A DNA stretch of 64,000 bases, from NCBI GenBank assembly GCA_021740995.1, contig JAIOYR010000001.1, positions 81,756 to 145,755 on the forward strand, given 5' to 3'. Below are positions 8,874 to 19,583 of the stretch, one piece after another. Source of the stretch: Taibaiella sp. (GTDB lineage Bacteria > Bacteroidota > Bacteroidia > Chitinophagales > Chitinophagaceae). The notes beneath the pieces are model-generated. The model ran no database searches and was not told the DNA's origin. It worked only from the letters and a program-made list of their open reading frames with translations. Numbering within the stretch: the first letter of the stretch is position 1; every line of letters begins with the position of its first letter. The position numbers and the translations under genes were made by a program.

Positions 8874-10403
8874 ATGGCAGGTTTAAAAGAAACACCACGG
8901 CAGAAGATGATGGGTATATTATACCTGGTACTGTTGGGCATTGCTGCTACTACAGTTACTGATCATGTTCTTGATGCCTTCAGGAATCTGACAACGAGTC
9001 TTAAAACATCTTCTGAGAATGTTAAAGCTTCTGTCGACAATACAATGTCCGCTTTCGAAGCTTCAAAACTGAAGAATGAACCAGAGCGCGCTCGTCCGGC
9101 CTGGGAAAAGGCAACAAAGGTAAAAGAAGAAATAGCTAAACTAGATGCATACATTGTTTTAATCAAAGACAGCCTTATAAAGCTGGGAGGTGGTATCGAT
9201 GAAACAGGCGATATAGCTAGTCGTGAAGATGTTGATATCTCTCCTCGTATGATGATGCGTAAAGACAAATGGGCGTCAAAACTGAAGGCAAAGATTGAAG
9301 CTACACGAACTACAATTTTATCTCAGCTACCGGCTAAAGATCAAAACTTAAAAGTGGCATTAAGTGCACAGGACCCTCCAAGACGTGGTGGATTGCTTAC
9401 CAGCTGGGAAGAAACAAACTTTGGTGAAGGTATTCCGCTTACAGCTGCAATTACTGCGCTTACAAAGATTCAGGCAGATATGAGAAACACTGAATCAGAT
9501 GTTATCAGAAAGATTCTGGGTGAAGTTGACAAGGCTGTTATCAACCTTGACCGTTTTGACGCGGTAGCTGTTGCTCCTACTTCTTATATTCTTACCGGTC
9601 AGCAATATTCTGCAAGCGTATTCCTTACTGCATCAGATTCTAAGGCGAATCCTGAGGTGAGTGTAGGAGGTCAGAATTTGAAAATTGTTGATGGTAAAGG
9701 GATGTATACTGTTACTGCGTCACGTGAGGGTGAGTTCAAGTGGGTAGGTACAGTAAGAGTAAAACAAGCTGATGGTACTATGAAGGAGTATAAAACACAA
9801 GAGCAGGTTTATACGGTTGCAAGACCATCTGCTGTTGTTTCTCCTGACAAGATGAATGTTTTTTACATAGGCGTGCCAAATCCAGTATCAGTATCTGCAC
9901 CTGGTTTCTCTAAAGAAAAAATTAAGGTGTCTATGAGCAGCGGCGAAATATCTGGTTCAGGTGGTGCATATGTTGTTAAGGTTTCCCAGCCAGGTAAAGT
10001 TACAATTACAGTTACAGGTACACTTGATGGTGGTAAGTCGACAGTTCTGGGTACTACAGAATTCCGTATCAAGCGCATACCTCCTCCACGTGTTAAGTTC
10101 AGTGGAAAAGCTGGTGGTTCGATTTCTGCAGGTGAGGCTAAAGCTCAAAACAGGATTTTCGCTGTACTGGAAGACTTCGATTTTGAGGCATCTTTCACGA
10201 TTCAGCACTTCAAATTATACATCGTTAAGCCTCGTGCTGATGCGATGGTGTTTGAAAATACTACCAATGCTTTGACTCCTGCTATGAGTGCTGCAATGCA
10301 GGGTGTTGTATCTGGTTCACGCATCATATTCGACGATGTGTTTGCAACTGGTCCTGACGGTGTAAAACGTCCGCTTGACCCGATTACTTTTAATATTAAA
10401 TAA
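8874..10403 (+). CDS. gldM: GldM, T9SS/gliding motor subunit
   Basis: 509 aa; MAGLKETPRQKMMGILYLVLLGIAATTVTDHVLDAF N-terminus and C-terminal PPPRVKFSG...DDVFATGPDGVKRPLDPITFNIK. Confidence 0.95.
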   Translation: MAGLKETPRQKMMGILYLVLLGIAATTVTDHVLDAFRNLTTSLKTSSENVKASVDNTMSAFEASKLKNEPERARPAWEKATKVKEEIAKLDAYIVLIKDSLIKLGGGIDETGDIASREDVDISPRMMMRKDKWASKLKAKIEATRTTILSQLPAKDQNLKVALSAQDPPRRGGLLTSWEETNFGEGIPLTAAITALTKIQADMRNTESDVIRKILGEVDKAVINLDRFDAVAVAPTSYILTGQQYSASVFLTASDSKANPEVSVGGQNLKIVDGKGMYTVTASREGEFKWVGTVRVKQADGTMKEYKTQEQVYTVARPSAVVSPDKMNVFYIGVPNPVSVSAPGFSKEKIKVSMSSGEISGSGGAYVVKVSQPGKVTITVTGTLDGGKSTVLGTTEFRIKRIPPPRVKFSGKAGGSISAGEAKAQNRIFAVLEDFDFEASFTIQHFKLYIVKPRADAMVFENTTNALTPAMSAAMQGVVSGSRIIFDDVFATGPDGVKRPLDPITFNIK

Positions 10404-10430
10404 GATTTTGTAAAATTATATTGCGTATTT

Positions 10431-11456
10431 ATGAAAAAGAATTTCCTAGTTTGTATCGCTGTTGTTCTTTCTTTGGGAGCTACTACATATATCAATGCCC
10501 AGACTACTCCAAAAAAGAAGAAGAAGAAGAAAGTTGTAGAGAACAAGGTCAATACAGATAGTCTTGCTGCTGCTCGTGTAGCTGATAGCCTCGCAGCTGT
10601 TGCTGCTGCTGCCGCTGCTGCACCTCCGCCGGTTGAAGAAAATCCATTTGCGGATCTTGTGTCTACCGATACCGGTTTTCAGGCAGATTTTGCTTTGGAT
10701 ACTACTCGTCCGGTTGATGGGTATTACAAGCAAAAAAATCTTCTTGGCGCAAAGCCGTTCGCTTTCCCAAAGGAGAACAAGAATAATATCAAATTCTACA
10801 AACGTATTTGGCGCGAAATCAATCTTACAGATTCTGTAAATAAGATTTTTGCAATGCCTGGTGAGACGCTTATATCGTTGATGATGGATGCAATTAAGTA
10901 TAAGAAGTTGATTGCCTATTCTGATGAAACTTTCAAGAAGCAGCTTACTTATGAAAAAGTAATGAAAGCTTTTTCTGACAGTGCATTGGTTCCAATCCTT
11001 GACTCAATAAATGGTGACGTTCTTGGATATCGTTCGGTTTTCAACGACTTCAATCCGGATTCTGTAACTAAATTTGAAATCAAGGAAGACATTTTCTTTG
11101 ACAAAGTTAGAGGTCGTGTGATTACTCAGACAATCGGTATTTCTCCGGTTATCAAGCTGAAGTCAAGTGCTGGTGATTACATCGGTGATTTGCATCCTTT
11201 CTGGTTGTATTACCCACAGTGCAGAAACCTGTTTGCTGCAAGAGAAGTGATCGATCCCCAGCGTGATATCTATAACGAGAGCTATGATGACATGTTTGTT
11301 CAGCGTAGGTTCAGATCTCGTATCGTGAAAGAATCAAATCCTGCCGATCTTCGTATCAGGGACAAATATCCTAACGATGAAGAAAAGCAGAAAAGAGAGT
11401 CTGACAGGATAGAGCGTGAGATTCAGAGTTACAAAAAGAATCTTTGGAAATATTAA
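10431..11456 (+). CDS. gldN: GldN, periplasmic T9SS ring-associated protein
   Basis: 341 aa; signal peptide, KRIWREINL, HPFWLYYPQCRNLFAAREVIDPQRDIYNESYDDMFVQRRFRSRIVKESNP; follows gldM. Confidence 0.93.
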   Translation: MKKNFLVCIAVVLSLGATTYINAQTTPKKKKKKKVVENKVNTDSLAAARVADSLAAVAAAAAAAPPPVEENPFADLVSTDTGFQADFALDTTRPVDGYYKQKNLLGAKPFAFPKENKNNIKFYKRIWREINLTDSVNKIFAMPGETLISLMMDAIKYKKLIAYSDETFKKQLTYEKVMKAFSDSALVPILDSINGDVLGYRSVFNDFNPDSVTKFEIKEDIFFDKVRGRVITQTIGISPVIKLKSSAGDYIGDLHPFWLYYPQCRNLFAAREVIDPQRDIYNESYDDMFVQRRFRSRIVKESNPADLRIRDKYPNDEEKQKRESDRIEREIQSYKKNLWKY

Positions 11457-11486
11457 TTTTTTGTAGTACTATTATAATCCGTGAGT

Positions 11487-12257
11487 ATGAAAACTAAGTT
11501 TATAGCATTATTATCTATTGGTCTTGTTACCTGTTCTGCAGCTTTTGCACAGGTGAGAACTGATATTAGTGTGCGTGAAAGAAATAATAGTGCATATGAT
11601 GTTGGTGAGCAAGGCTATAACGCACACAACTTTAGTGTTGGGTTTGGCTTGGGTTCCAGCAAGTTGTATGGTGATTGGTCTTATTCCAATCCTCAGCCGG
11701 TATATATTGGTTATTTCGAGAAGAATATTACGCCTACAATCAGTTATGGATGGACGGTTTCTGTTGGTGACTTATCTACTAGAGATTCTTACACTAAGCT
11801 TCGTAGTTTTAATCACTTTACCTCTGTAGATCAGCATATCACCGTAGAACTTGGTACTTTGTTCTATGCTTTCGACAAGGATTATTATGATAATTTACTG
11901 CTTCGTATTATTGGTGGTGTATATGGTGGTACTGGTATTGGTATAATCAATAGTGATATAAAGCGTATTGCAAATTCCAGCTTCGATGTTCCGGGTGCAG
12001 TAGCCACTGAGAATCCATCAATTCTAACAAATTCCACCGCTTTGTATATCCCAATCAATGCTGGTTTTAATTTGCATGTTCCGAAATTCTGGATATTCAA
12101 AGGATGCGTTTTCAACGCCAACTTCCAGTATTCAAGCACAATGTCTGACTACATAGATGGATACAAGCCACCTTTCAAAGCTAACAAACGTAACGACGTG
12201 TATACAGTAGCTTCAATAGGATTCAGGTTCTTCATCCTTCATCCTTCCGAGTATTAA
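11487..12257 (+). CDS. Hypothetical outer-membrane beta-barrel-like protein downstream of gldN
   Basis: Signal peptide, aromatic-rich alternating strands ending GFRFFILHPSEY; likely ATG at 11487 rather than the GTG at 11481. Confidence 0.55.
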   Translation: MKTKFIALLSIGLVTCSAAFAQVRTDISVRERNNSAYDVGEQGYNAHNFSVGFGLGSSKLYGDWSYSNPQPVYIGYFEKNITPTISYGWTVSVGDLSTRDSYTKLRSFNHFTSVDQHITVELGTLFYAFDKDYYDNLLLRIIGGVYGGTGIGIINSDIKRIANSSFDVPGAVATENPSILTNSTALYIPINAGFNLHVPKFWIFKGCVFNANFQYSSTMSDYIDGYKPPFKANKRNDVYTVASIGFRFFILHPSEY

Positions 12258-12280
12258 TTTTCTACTTTACAACATTTTTA

Positions 12281-12308
12281 GCCCTTGCATTTGCAGGGGC
12301 TTTTTTTA
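12281..12308 (+). terminator. Rho-independent terminator-like hairpin
   Basis: agcccttgca-tt-tgcaggggct followed by a T-run. Confidence 0.8.
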
Positions 12309-12413
12309 TGTCTTTATGCCTCTGAAGTATTGGGTCGTATACATGAAAACGCCCGGTAGTTATACCAGGCGCTTCTTTTATTTCAATTATGTTCTTCTAA
12401 TGCATTTCAGGTA

Positions 12414-13355
12414 TTAGCTAACCATTGTAGCCAGTACTGCATTCATATTTCGTACAGCATCTGCCGACTTGTTGAAGGCCGCCATTTCTTCTTCATTTAG
12501 TTTGTAGTCAATAATCTTCTCCCAGCCATTGCTGCCTATTACCACCGGTACACCCAGGCATATATCGTTCTGGCCATACTCACCTTCCAGCGATACGCAG
12601 CAAGGGAATACTTTCTTCTGATTGCGCACTATAGACTCAACCAGCTCAGCGCCGGCAGCACCAGGTGCATACCATGCCGATGTGCCCAGCAAGCCTGTAA
12701 GTGTAGCACCACCTACCATAGTATCGGCAGCTACTTTTTTCAGGGTATCTGCACTCAGCAGATTAGACACCGGAGTGCCATTGAGTGTAGCGAGGCGTGT
12801 AAGTGGTATCATGGTAGTATCGCCATGACCGCCTACTACGGTAGCCTGCAGGTCGTTTTGTGAGCAGTTGAGTTCTTTTTGCAGATAGGTCTTGAAGCGA
12901 GCGCTATCCAGTATACCGCCCATGCCTATGATGCGGTTCTTTGGTAGGCCTGTAGATTTGAGTGCCAGGTAGGTCATGGTATCCATTGGGTTAGATATCA
13001 CTACTATTATAGCATTGGGTGAGTATTCAAGTATGTTTTTGCATACTGTTTCTACTATTTTGGCATTAGTGCCTATCAGCTCTTCGCGGGTCATGCCCGG
13101 CTTGCGGGGAATGCCGGAAGTGATAACTACCACATCAGATCCTGCAGTAGTAGTATAGTCGTTGGTTACGCCCTTCACACGGGTATCGAAACCGCAGAGC
13201 GATGATGTCTGGGTAATATCGAGTGCCTTGCCTTCAGCAAAACCTTCTTTGATGTCCAGTATTACCAGTTCTTCTGCCAGTTGCCTGCGGGCAATGTTGT
13301 CTGCACAGGTAGCGCCTACAGCACCTGCGCCCACTACAGTTATTTTCATTTTCAA
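12414..13355 (-). CDS. mdh: Malate dehydrogenase
   Basis: 313 aa; KITVVGAGAVGATCADNIA, SGIPRKPGMTREELIGTNAKIV, VISNPMD, GGHGDTTMIPL. Confidence 0.95.
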   Translation of the reverse strand: MKMKITVVGAGAVGATCADNIARRQLAEELVILDIKEGFAEGKALDITQTSSLCGFDTRVKGVTNDYTTTAGSDVVVITSGIPRKPGMTREELIGTNAKIVETVCKNILEYSPNAIIVVISNPMDTMTYLALKSTGLPKNRIIGMGGILDSARFKTYLQKELNCSQNDLQATVVGGHGDTTMIPLTRLATLNGTPVSNLLSADTLKKVAADTMVGGATLTGLLGTSAWYAPGAAGAELVESIVRNQKKVFPCCVSLEGEYGQNDICLGVPVVIGSNGWEKIIDYKLNEEEMAAFNKSADAVRNMNAVLATMVS

Positions 13356-13524
13356 TGTACTTTTTAGGTGTTAAATAATAGAATATTGTGGCTGCAAAGA
13401 TATGCCAAGGATTTGATAATAGGGTAGCAGAAGAAACCTTATGAAATACTTTACAGTTCAGGTTCGTGTCTCGTCAATATATAGATACTAAACGGTGATA
13501 ATTTATCTTTAAATTTGTAAAACA

Positions 13525-14853
13525 ATGATAAGGTTGCTATCAATTTTTATATTTACCTGTGTCTGCCTTATTAGTCAGGCACAGGTAAATATTATTACAA
13601 CTATAGCAGGTACAGGTATAGCAGGTTATAGTGGAGATGGAGGTCCAGCAGTCGATGCACACTTAAATAGTCCCTATGCAGTTTGTTTAGATCTCGATAA
13701 TAATCTTTTGTTTTGTGATGGCTTTAATCATTCAATTCGTAAGATAAACTTTTCGACCGGCATTATTACGACTATCGCAGGGACAGGTATTGGCGGTTTT
13801 TCAGGTGATGGGAGTAGTGCTTCCGGTGCACAATTGTTTTTACCCCAAGGAGTATGTACAGATATAAACGGGAATATTTTCATATCGGATGGCGGAAATA
13901 ATAGAATAAGGAAGGTTTCATCAACTGGGAATATTTCCACTATTGCGGGTACGGGGGGCGCAGGTGCTGGCTGTACTAATTGTCCTGCAATCAATGCGGA
14001 ACTCTATGCACCTGCAGGATTAAATGTCAAGGGTAGTTACTTGTATGTATCAGACTGTTTGAATCATAAAATCAGACAAGTAATTCTTACTACAGGCATA
14101 ATTTTGACAATTGCAGGAACAGGAACAGTTGGTTATTCTGGAGATATGGGATTAGGGGTAAACGCTCAGTTTAACAGTGTTTTGGATGTAGAATGTGACA
14201 ATGTGGGCTATTTGTATGTTTCAGATTCTTGGAATGGCGTTATAAGAAAAATCAACGTTGCTTCAAACATTGTAACGACCATAGTTGGGACAGGTACAAT
14301 TGGGTATTCGGGAGACAATGGTCCAGCTGTAAATGCACAATTGAATGAGCCTACGGAAATCTATTTGGATAAAAATAACAACTTATTTATAGCGGATTAT
14401 AGGAATGGGGCTATACGGAAAGTAGACGGTATTACAGGCATAATAACTACCGTAGCCGGTGGTATAGCCGGGTATGGCGGGGATGGTGGCCCTGCCACGG
14501 ATGCTAAACTTAAATGCACCGATGTATGTGTAGACGAACATGGGAATATCTACATAGCAGACTATGTAAATGACAGGATACGCAAAGTAAATAATGCGGT
14601 CGATGTAAATGGCATTGATAAAGGAATAGAAAGCAAACTGTATCCCAATCCCACGAAAGGTATATTCAGTATACATACGCCAATAAATATATCCCTCGTA
14701 AGCATCTATAACATTGCAGGTGTGCGGATAGATGAGCGCACATGCACTACTACAGATACAGAGATAGATATTAGCAACCAGCCGCCTGGTGTGTACATGG
14801 TATATGTGCAATGCGGGGAAAAGCAATATGTGAGTAAGGTGGTGAAGAACTAA
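13525..14853 (+). CDS. NHL-repeat secreted protein with T9SS type A C-terminal sorting domain
   Basis: 442 aa; signal peptide, ~6 repeats of (I)ITTIAGTGxxGYSGDGGPAxxAxL...IRKxN; C-term KLYPNPTKGIFSI...GVYMVYVQCGEKQYVSKVVKN. Confidence 0.88.
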   Translation: MIRLLSIFIFTCVCLISQAQVNIITTIAGTGIAGYSGDGGPAVDAHLNSPYAVCLDLDNNLLFCDGFNHSIRKINFSTGIITTIAGTGIGGFSGDGSSASGAQLFLPQGVCTDINGNIFISDGGNNRIRKVSSTGNISTIAGTGGAGAGCTNCPAINAELYAPAGLNVKGSYLYVSDCLNHKIRQVILTTGIILTIAGTGTVGYSGDMGLGVNAQFNSVLDVECDNVGYLYVSDSWNGVIRKINVASNIVTTIVGTGTIGYSGDNGPAVNAQLNEPTEIYLDKNNNLFIADYRNGAIRKVDGITGIITTVAGGIAGYGGDGGPATDAKLKCTDVCVDEHGNIYIADYVNDRIRKVNNAVDVNGIDKGIESKLYPNPTKGIFSIHTPINISLVSIYNIAGVRIDERTCTTTDTEIDISNQPPGVYMVYVQCGEKQYVSKVVKN

Positions 14854-14860
14854 AATTGCA

Positions 14861-14878
14861 TCCCGATTGCTATCGGGA
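14861..14878. repeat. Short inverted repeat tcccgat-tgct-atcggga
   Basis: Perfect 7-bp arms just after the NHL gene stop; related atggctatcggga words recur at 61249-61263 and 61551-61563. Confidence 0.6.
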
Positions 14879-14897
14879 CAAATTTCAAATTCATGTA

Positions 14898-15530
14898 TTA
14901 ACTCAATTCGGCAAGAAACACCTTATCTATGGCTACTATCCAATTTTCAAAGAGTGCCTGCTCAATGGCGCACATATCGGCGGCCAGTTGCTCCCACTGC
15001 GGGTGAAAGACTTCGAGCATCTTTTGCATTTCTTCGAGGTGTCCTTCTTCTTCTGCTATTATAGATTTTACATTCACCTTAGAGGCATACTTGCTTAGTG
15101 CCTCCTGATAGATACCATAGAGCATATCTGCACGTACCTCTATGGCATATGTTACCAGCAGGTAGGCGCCATGTTTCATTTCACGCCCTTCCAGGTGCAA
15201 CTTATCTTTTATGTAACGGCAGGCACTTACATCCAATTGGTGCAGATAGTGGTAGCTCTCTATAGGTGCCAGCAGGTAGGGGTAAGAGTAGTCGGGGCAG
15301 GAATTGGGTGCCAGCTTTTCTATTTGTTTCTTCAAGTAGTAAGCGTGGCGGGCTTCTTCTGCAGCATGCTTCAGCACTATGATATTGGTATATACCGGAT
15401 GCTCAAACTTCGATATTTTGCGTGCGCCCGTGTTCTCCATCATAGACAGGCTATTGAGCCATTTGGCATGCATGTTATTGTTGGGTACTATTATGTCTAC
15501 TATTTTTTTTAGTTGTTCTTCCTGTGTCAT
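14898..15530 (-). CDS. Ferritin-like (putative diiron) protein, fifth gene of the biotin operon
   Basis: From internal ATG at 15530 (MTQEEQLKKI...), 17 bp after the bioA stop. Helical; MMENTG / AAEEARH / YAIEVRAD / AEEEGH gives an E, ExxH, E, ExxH pattern. Confidence 0.65.
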   Translation of the reverse strand: MTQEEQLKKIVDIIVPNNNMHAKWLNSLSMMENTGARKISKFEHPVYTNIIVLKHAAEEARHAYYLKKQIEKLAPNSCPDYSYPYLLAPIESYHYLHQLDVSACRYIKDKLHLEGREMKHGAYLLVTYAIEVRADMLYGIYQEALSKYASKVNVKSIIAEEEGHLEEMQKMLEVFHPQWEQLAADMCAIEQALFENWIVAIDKVFLAELS

Positions 15531-15547
15531 TGCGGCAAAAGTAAGGC

Positions 15548-16828
15548 TTAGTTTGTTTTTAATTGCAACAGTAATTCTTCTATACATTGGTATATATACT
15601 GCAACTCTGCATCAGTAATGCAGTAAGGCGGTATGATGTATATAATATTGCCCAGTGGTCGCATCACTATCCCCTTGGCTATGAAGAAGCGGTATAGCTG
15701 GTCGCGCATGCCATTATGGTAGGATGGGTTGTCTGTTTTCAGCTCTATTGCCAGTATAGTGCCGGTTTGCCTTACGGCGGCTATTTGCCCATGGTTACTG
15801 ATGCTGGCTGCAAAGGCTGCGTGTGTCTGTGCTATCCGCTTGCGGCTGTCTTCGCAATCTGGTTGCAGCAGCAGGTCCATACTGGCGAGTGCGGCTGCGC
15901 AGATGGTGGGGTTGGCAGTAAATGAATGTCCATGATATAACATGCGGGTGCGGTCTTCATCATAGAATGCATCGAAAATATCCTGTGTACATGCCGTTAC
16001 ACCCAGTGGCATAGAACCACCTGTAAGCCCCTTTGACAGGCAAACGATATCGGGTGGGGTACTAATGTGATTGCAGGCAAACAGTGGCCCTGTGCGGCCA
16101 AAACCGGTCATTACCTCATCGGCTATTATCAGCACATTGTGTTTCCTGCATAGCCCGAAGAATTGCTCCAGCACGGCCGGGCTATACATCTGCATGCCGG
16201 CAGAGCCCTGCACCAACGGTTCTACTATAAAGGCTGCTATGTTGCCACCCTGTAGCAACTGTTCCAGCGCGCCTATGCTTGCAGCTTCGTTTTCTGCAGA
16301 AGGGAAGGGGATAAATGATACATCAAAAAGCATATCGGCAAAGGCATCGGTAAAAATGCTTCTGCCGCTTACCGCCATTGCACCAAAGGTGTCGCCATGA
16401 TAGGCGTTTTGCAGGGCTACTATTTTTCGGGATGTTCTTCCTTTATTGCTATTGTATTGTATCGCCATTTTTATGGCTGCCTCTACTGCAGTAGAGCCAT
16501 TGTCTGAGTAGAAGATTTTCTCCATTCCCGGTGGCAGTATCTCCAGCAACCGCTCTGCCAGCCGCACAGCAGGCTCGTGAGTGAACCCTGCAAATATACA
16601 ATGCTCCAGTTGCAGCAGTTGCTCACTCACCTTTTGCGCTATATGCGGATGCGAGTGTCCATGCAGATTCACCCACCAGGACGATATGGCATCCAGGTAT
16701 TTGTTGCCATCTTCATCTATCAGGTAAGCGCCCTCGCCCTGAACAATGGCTATGGCCTCGGGCCACACCTTCATAGGGGTATAGGGATGCCATATTACCT
16801 GCCGGTCGCGCTCTTTAATAGTTGCCAT
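15548..16828 (-). CDS. bioA: Adenosylmethionine-8-amino-7-oxononanoate aminotransferase
   Basis: 426 aa; WHPYTPMKVWPEA, SSWWVNLHGHSHPHIA, FYSDNGSTAVEAAIKMAIQY, LIADEVMTGFGRTG. Confidence 0.95.
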   Translation of the reverse strand: MATIKERDRQVIWHPYTPMKVWPEAIAIVQGEGAYLIDEDGNKYLDAISSWWVNLHGHSHPHIAQKVSEQLLQLEHCIFAGFTHEPAVRLAERLLEILPPGMEKIFYSDNGSTAVEAAIKMAIQYNSNKGRTSRKIVALQNAYHGDTFGAMAVSGRSIFTDAFADMLFDVSFIPFPSAENEAASIGALEQLLQGGNIAAFIVEPLVQGSAGMQMYSPAVLEQFFGLCRKHNVLIIADEVMTGFGRTGPLFACNHISTPPDIVCLSKGLTGGSMPLGVTACTQDIFDAFYDEDRTRMLYHGHSFTANPTICAAALASMDLLLQPDCEDSRKRIAQTHAAFAASISNHGQIAAVRQTGTILAIELKTDNPSYHNGMRDQLYRFFIAKGIVMRPLGNIIYIIPPYCITDAELQYIYQCIEELLLQLKTN

Positions 16829-17465
16829 AAGAAAGGTGTTGTAACAGTGAGTTTTTTATATCCGCTGCACAGGCTGCAATAGATGGGTTGTCCAGAGTGT
16901 CGAAATGAGGTATGCGGGCTATAATCGGCGCGTTGCCATATGCCTCTATAAAAGACTCAGAAGCAGGGTTCTCAGCTGCATTCATCACTATGCCCAGCAG
17001 TTTTATACCTCTGGCTTTCAGCACTTCTATTGTCAATAAAGTATGGTTGATGCTGCCCAGATAATTTTGCGAAACGAGTATTGCCGGCAGTTGGTAGTGT
17101 GTTATAAAATCGGCCATGGTAGCAGCGGCAGCAATGGGCGACAAAAGACCACCTGCTGTTTCTACTATTAGTGTGTTGTCAGTTTGCGGCCAGTTGAATT
17201 TTGTAAAGTCTATTTCCACACCCTCTATTACTGCGGCAGCATGTGGGCTCATGGGGTGCGACAGCACTACTGCCTCGTCATGCACTCTGTGTATGCCATT
17301 GGTAAGCAATTGTCGCAGCAGGGTACTATCCTGCTCTTCTATGCCTGCCTGCACCGGCTTCCAGTAGTGGGCACCCATAGCCTCGGCTACTACAGCCGAT
17401 ACTATTGTTTTGCCGATACCGGTGTGTATCCCTGCTATTGCTATTGCGTTTTTCTTTCCCTGCAT
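16815..17465 (-). CDS. bioD: Dethiobiotin synthetase
   Basis: 216 aa; GIHTGIGKTIVSAVVAEAMG, YWKPVQAG, VETAGGLLSPI; overlaps bioA and bioF. Confidence 0.93.
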   Translation of the reverse strand: MQGKKNAIAIAGIHTGIGKTIVSAVVAEAMGAHYWKPVQAGIEEQDSTLLRQLLTNGIHRVHDEAVVLSHPMSPHAAAVIEGVEIDFTKFNWPQTDNTLIVETAGGLLSPIAAAATMADFITHYQLPAILVSQNYLGSINHTLLTIEVLKARGIKLLGIVMNAAENPASESFIEAYGNAPIIARIPHFDTLDNPSIAACAADIKNSLLQHLSYGNY

Positions 17466-18589
17466 AATACATCAAATATAGTGTCTACCTGCTCTTTAGC
17501 ATTAAAGGTATGCAGGCATATCCTTAGTCTTTCCATACCCTGTGCTACAGTAGGGTGCAGTATGGCGTTTACCTGCATGCCCGCTTGTTGCAATTGTGTC
17601 GCCAGCGTTTTGCTTCGTGCATTATCGCCCACTACCAGTGCCTGTATGGGGCTGGTGCTTTCTATCCAGCCGCTAATGCCGGTGTCTGCTATTCGATGCC
17701 TGAAGTAGGCTATCAGTTGGTGCAGTGGTGCATGGCTAAAGTCTGGTGCTGATAAATATTGGTAAGCACACTGCACTGCATATAACGAATGGTCTGGCAA
17801 TGCAGTAGTGTAGATAAAAGTACGTGCGTAGTTTACAAGAAAGTCTTTCAGCAGAGTACTGCCCACCACTGCTGCTCCATGGCATCCCAGTGCCTTGCCA
17901 AAGGTGTGTACCCGGGCAAACACCCTTTGCTGCAAGCCCAGCATACATACCAGCCCCTCACCACGAGGTCCCATAACCCCTGTGGCATGTGCTTCATCAA
18001 TTATCAGTTGGGCATGGTATGTTTCGCATAGCTGCACTATCGCATTGAGTGGGGCCATATCTCCATCCATAGAATATACCGACTCTACCACCACCATTAC
18101 AGGGCCGAGTTCTGCGTACTTTTTTAGCTTTACTTCCAGGTCTTCGGTATTGTTGTGTGCAAACTTATATTTACGTGGACTCATACTAAGCCTCACTCCG
18201 TCTATAATGCTTGCATGGCAAAGCTCGTCGTAAAGTATAGTAGTGTGCCGGTCGGCCAGGGCGGATAGCAGCCCCACATTAGCATCGTAGCCCGAATTAA
18301 ACAGCAATGCAGCTTCTGCCTTATGAAACGTTGCTATTTTCTGCTCCAGTGTTGCCGCTAAGGGCGTGTTGCCCGACAGTAAACGTGAGCCGGTAGATCC
18401 TGTGCGCAAAGCAACTATATGTGCTGCATCTTGCAGTATTCTTTTTGCAAGTACACCGGTTGTAGCCAGCCCCAGATAGTCGTTTGAATAGAAATCTACT
18501 GCTGCCCTCTGTGTGGTCAATGATCTCAGATTACCTGATACCGACCGCTCATCGAGCTTGCCGCTCATGTATTGCTCAAGAAGGTTCAT
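17441..18589 (-). CDS. bioF: 8-amino-7-oxononanoate synthase
   Basis: 382 aa; [56 protein letters not shown]. Confidence 0.93.
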   Translation of the reverse strand: MNLLEQYMSGKLDERSVSGNLRSLTTQRAAVDFYSNDYLGLATTGVLAKRILQDAAHIVALRTGSTGSRLLSGNTPLAATLEQKIATFHKAEAALLFNSGYDANVGLLSALADRHTTILYDELCHASIIDGVRLSMSPRKYKFAHNNTEDLEVKLKKYAELGPVMVVVESVYSMDGDMAPLNAIVQLCETYHAQLIIDEAHATGVMGPRGEGLVCMLGLQQRVFARVHTFGKALGCHGAAVVGSTLLKDFLVNYARTFIYTTALPDHSLYAVQCAYQYLSAPDFSHAPLHQLIAYFRHRIADTGISGWIESTSPIQALVVGDNARSKTLATQLQQAGMQVNAILHPTVAQGMERLRICLHTFNAKEQVDTIFDVLCRERKTQ

Positions 18590-19583
18590 ACTGCATAGCT
18601 TTCACTTTGGCATTTGGGCGGCCATCGGCAAATGCTGCTTTAGGTTTTAATCCCAGTATACGGAACATTTCCATGTCCGCATTTTGTTCCGGGTTGGGAG
18701 TAGTCAGTAGTTTATCTCCGGCAAATATCGAATTGGCGCCAGCTAAAAAGCACATACCCTGCTCTGCTACAGACAATTCCAGCCGCCCTGCAGAGAGGCG
18801 CACAGCCGATGCCGGCATTACTATGCGGGCCGTAGCTATCATGCGTACCAGCTCGTCAAACGGTACTCTTGAGTTATCGCCAAGTGGTGTGCCGTCTACA
18901 GGTACCAATACATTGATGGGAACTGATTCGGGATGTTGCGGCAGGTTGGCCAGAGTAAGGAGCATACCTATGCGGTCTTCGTTCTTCTCGCCCAGCCCTA
19001 TGATGCCGCCACTGCACACGGTGATGCCCGCCTTGCGCACATTAGACAGGGTATTGAGCCTGTCGCCATAAGTGCGGGTGGTAATTACTTCATTATAGTG
19101 TTCTTCTGATGTGTCTATGTTGTGGTTATAGGCGTACAGCCCGGCCTCTGCCAGCCGCTCTGCCTGGTCTGGAGTGAGCATACCCAGCGTGCAGCATACT
19201 TCCATGTCCAGTTTGTTTACTTCTTTCACCATGTCTATTACCCGGTCAAAGTCGCGGTTGTTGCGTACCTCGCGCCAGGCCGCACCCATACAAAAGCGGG
19301 AAGATCCCTCTGCTTTAGCTTTCTGAGCAGCGCTTACTACTTCATCTACCTTCATCAGTGCCTGCACTTTTACATCGGTATTATAGCGGGCTGCCTGCGG
19401 GCAATAGGCACAATCTTCTGTGCATCCTCCGGTTTTTATAGAAAGCAAACTGCTTATCTGCACCTCACCAAAAATATGGTTGCTCCGATGAACATCTGCT
19501 GCATCCAGAACCAATTGTAACAACGGACGTTCAAATATCGCTCTGATCTCTTCTTCTGTCCAGTTATGACGAATATCACTCAT
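18576..19583 (-). CDS. bioB: Biotin synthase (radical SAM)
   Basis: 335 aa; [42 protein letters not shown]. Confidence 0.97.
   Translation of the reverse strand: MSDIRHNWTEEEIRAIFERPLLQLVLDAADVHRSNHIFGEVQISSLLSIKTGGCTEDCAYCPQAARYNTDVKVQALMKVDEVVSAAQKAKAEGSSRFCMGAAWREVRNNRDFDRVIDMVKEVNKLDMEVCCTLGMLTPDQAERLAEAGLYAYNHNIDTSEEHYNEVITTRTYGDRLNTLSNVRKAGITVCSGGIIGLGEKNEDRIGMLLTLANLPQHPESVPINVLVPVDGTPLGDNSRVPFDELVRMIATARIVMPASAVRLSAGRLELSVAEQGMCFLAGANSIFAGDKLLTTPNPEQNADMEMFRILGLKPKAAFADGRPNAKVKAMQYEPS

Noticed and set aside
15531-15587. Upstream start (15587) for the ferritin-like gene overlapping bioA
   Set aside because: The extension MYRRITVAIKNKLSLTFAA overlaps the bioA 3' end in another frame; MTQEEQ at 15530 fits the operon layout better.
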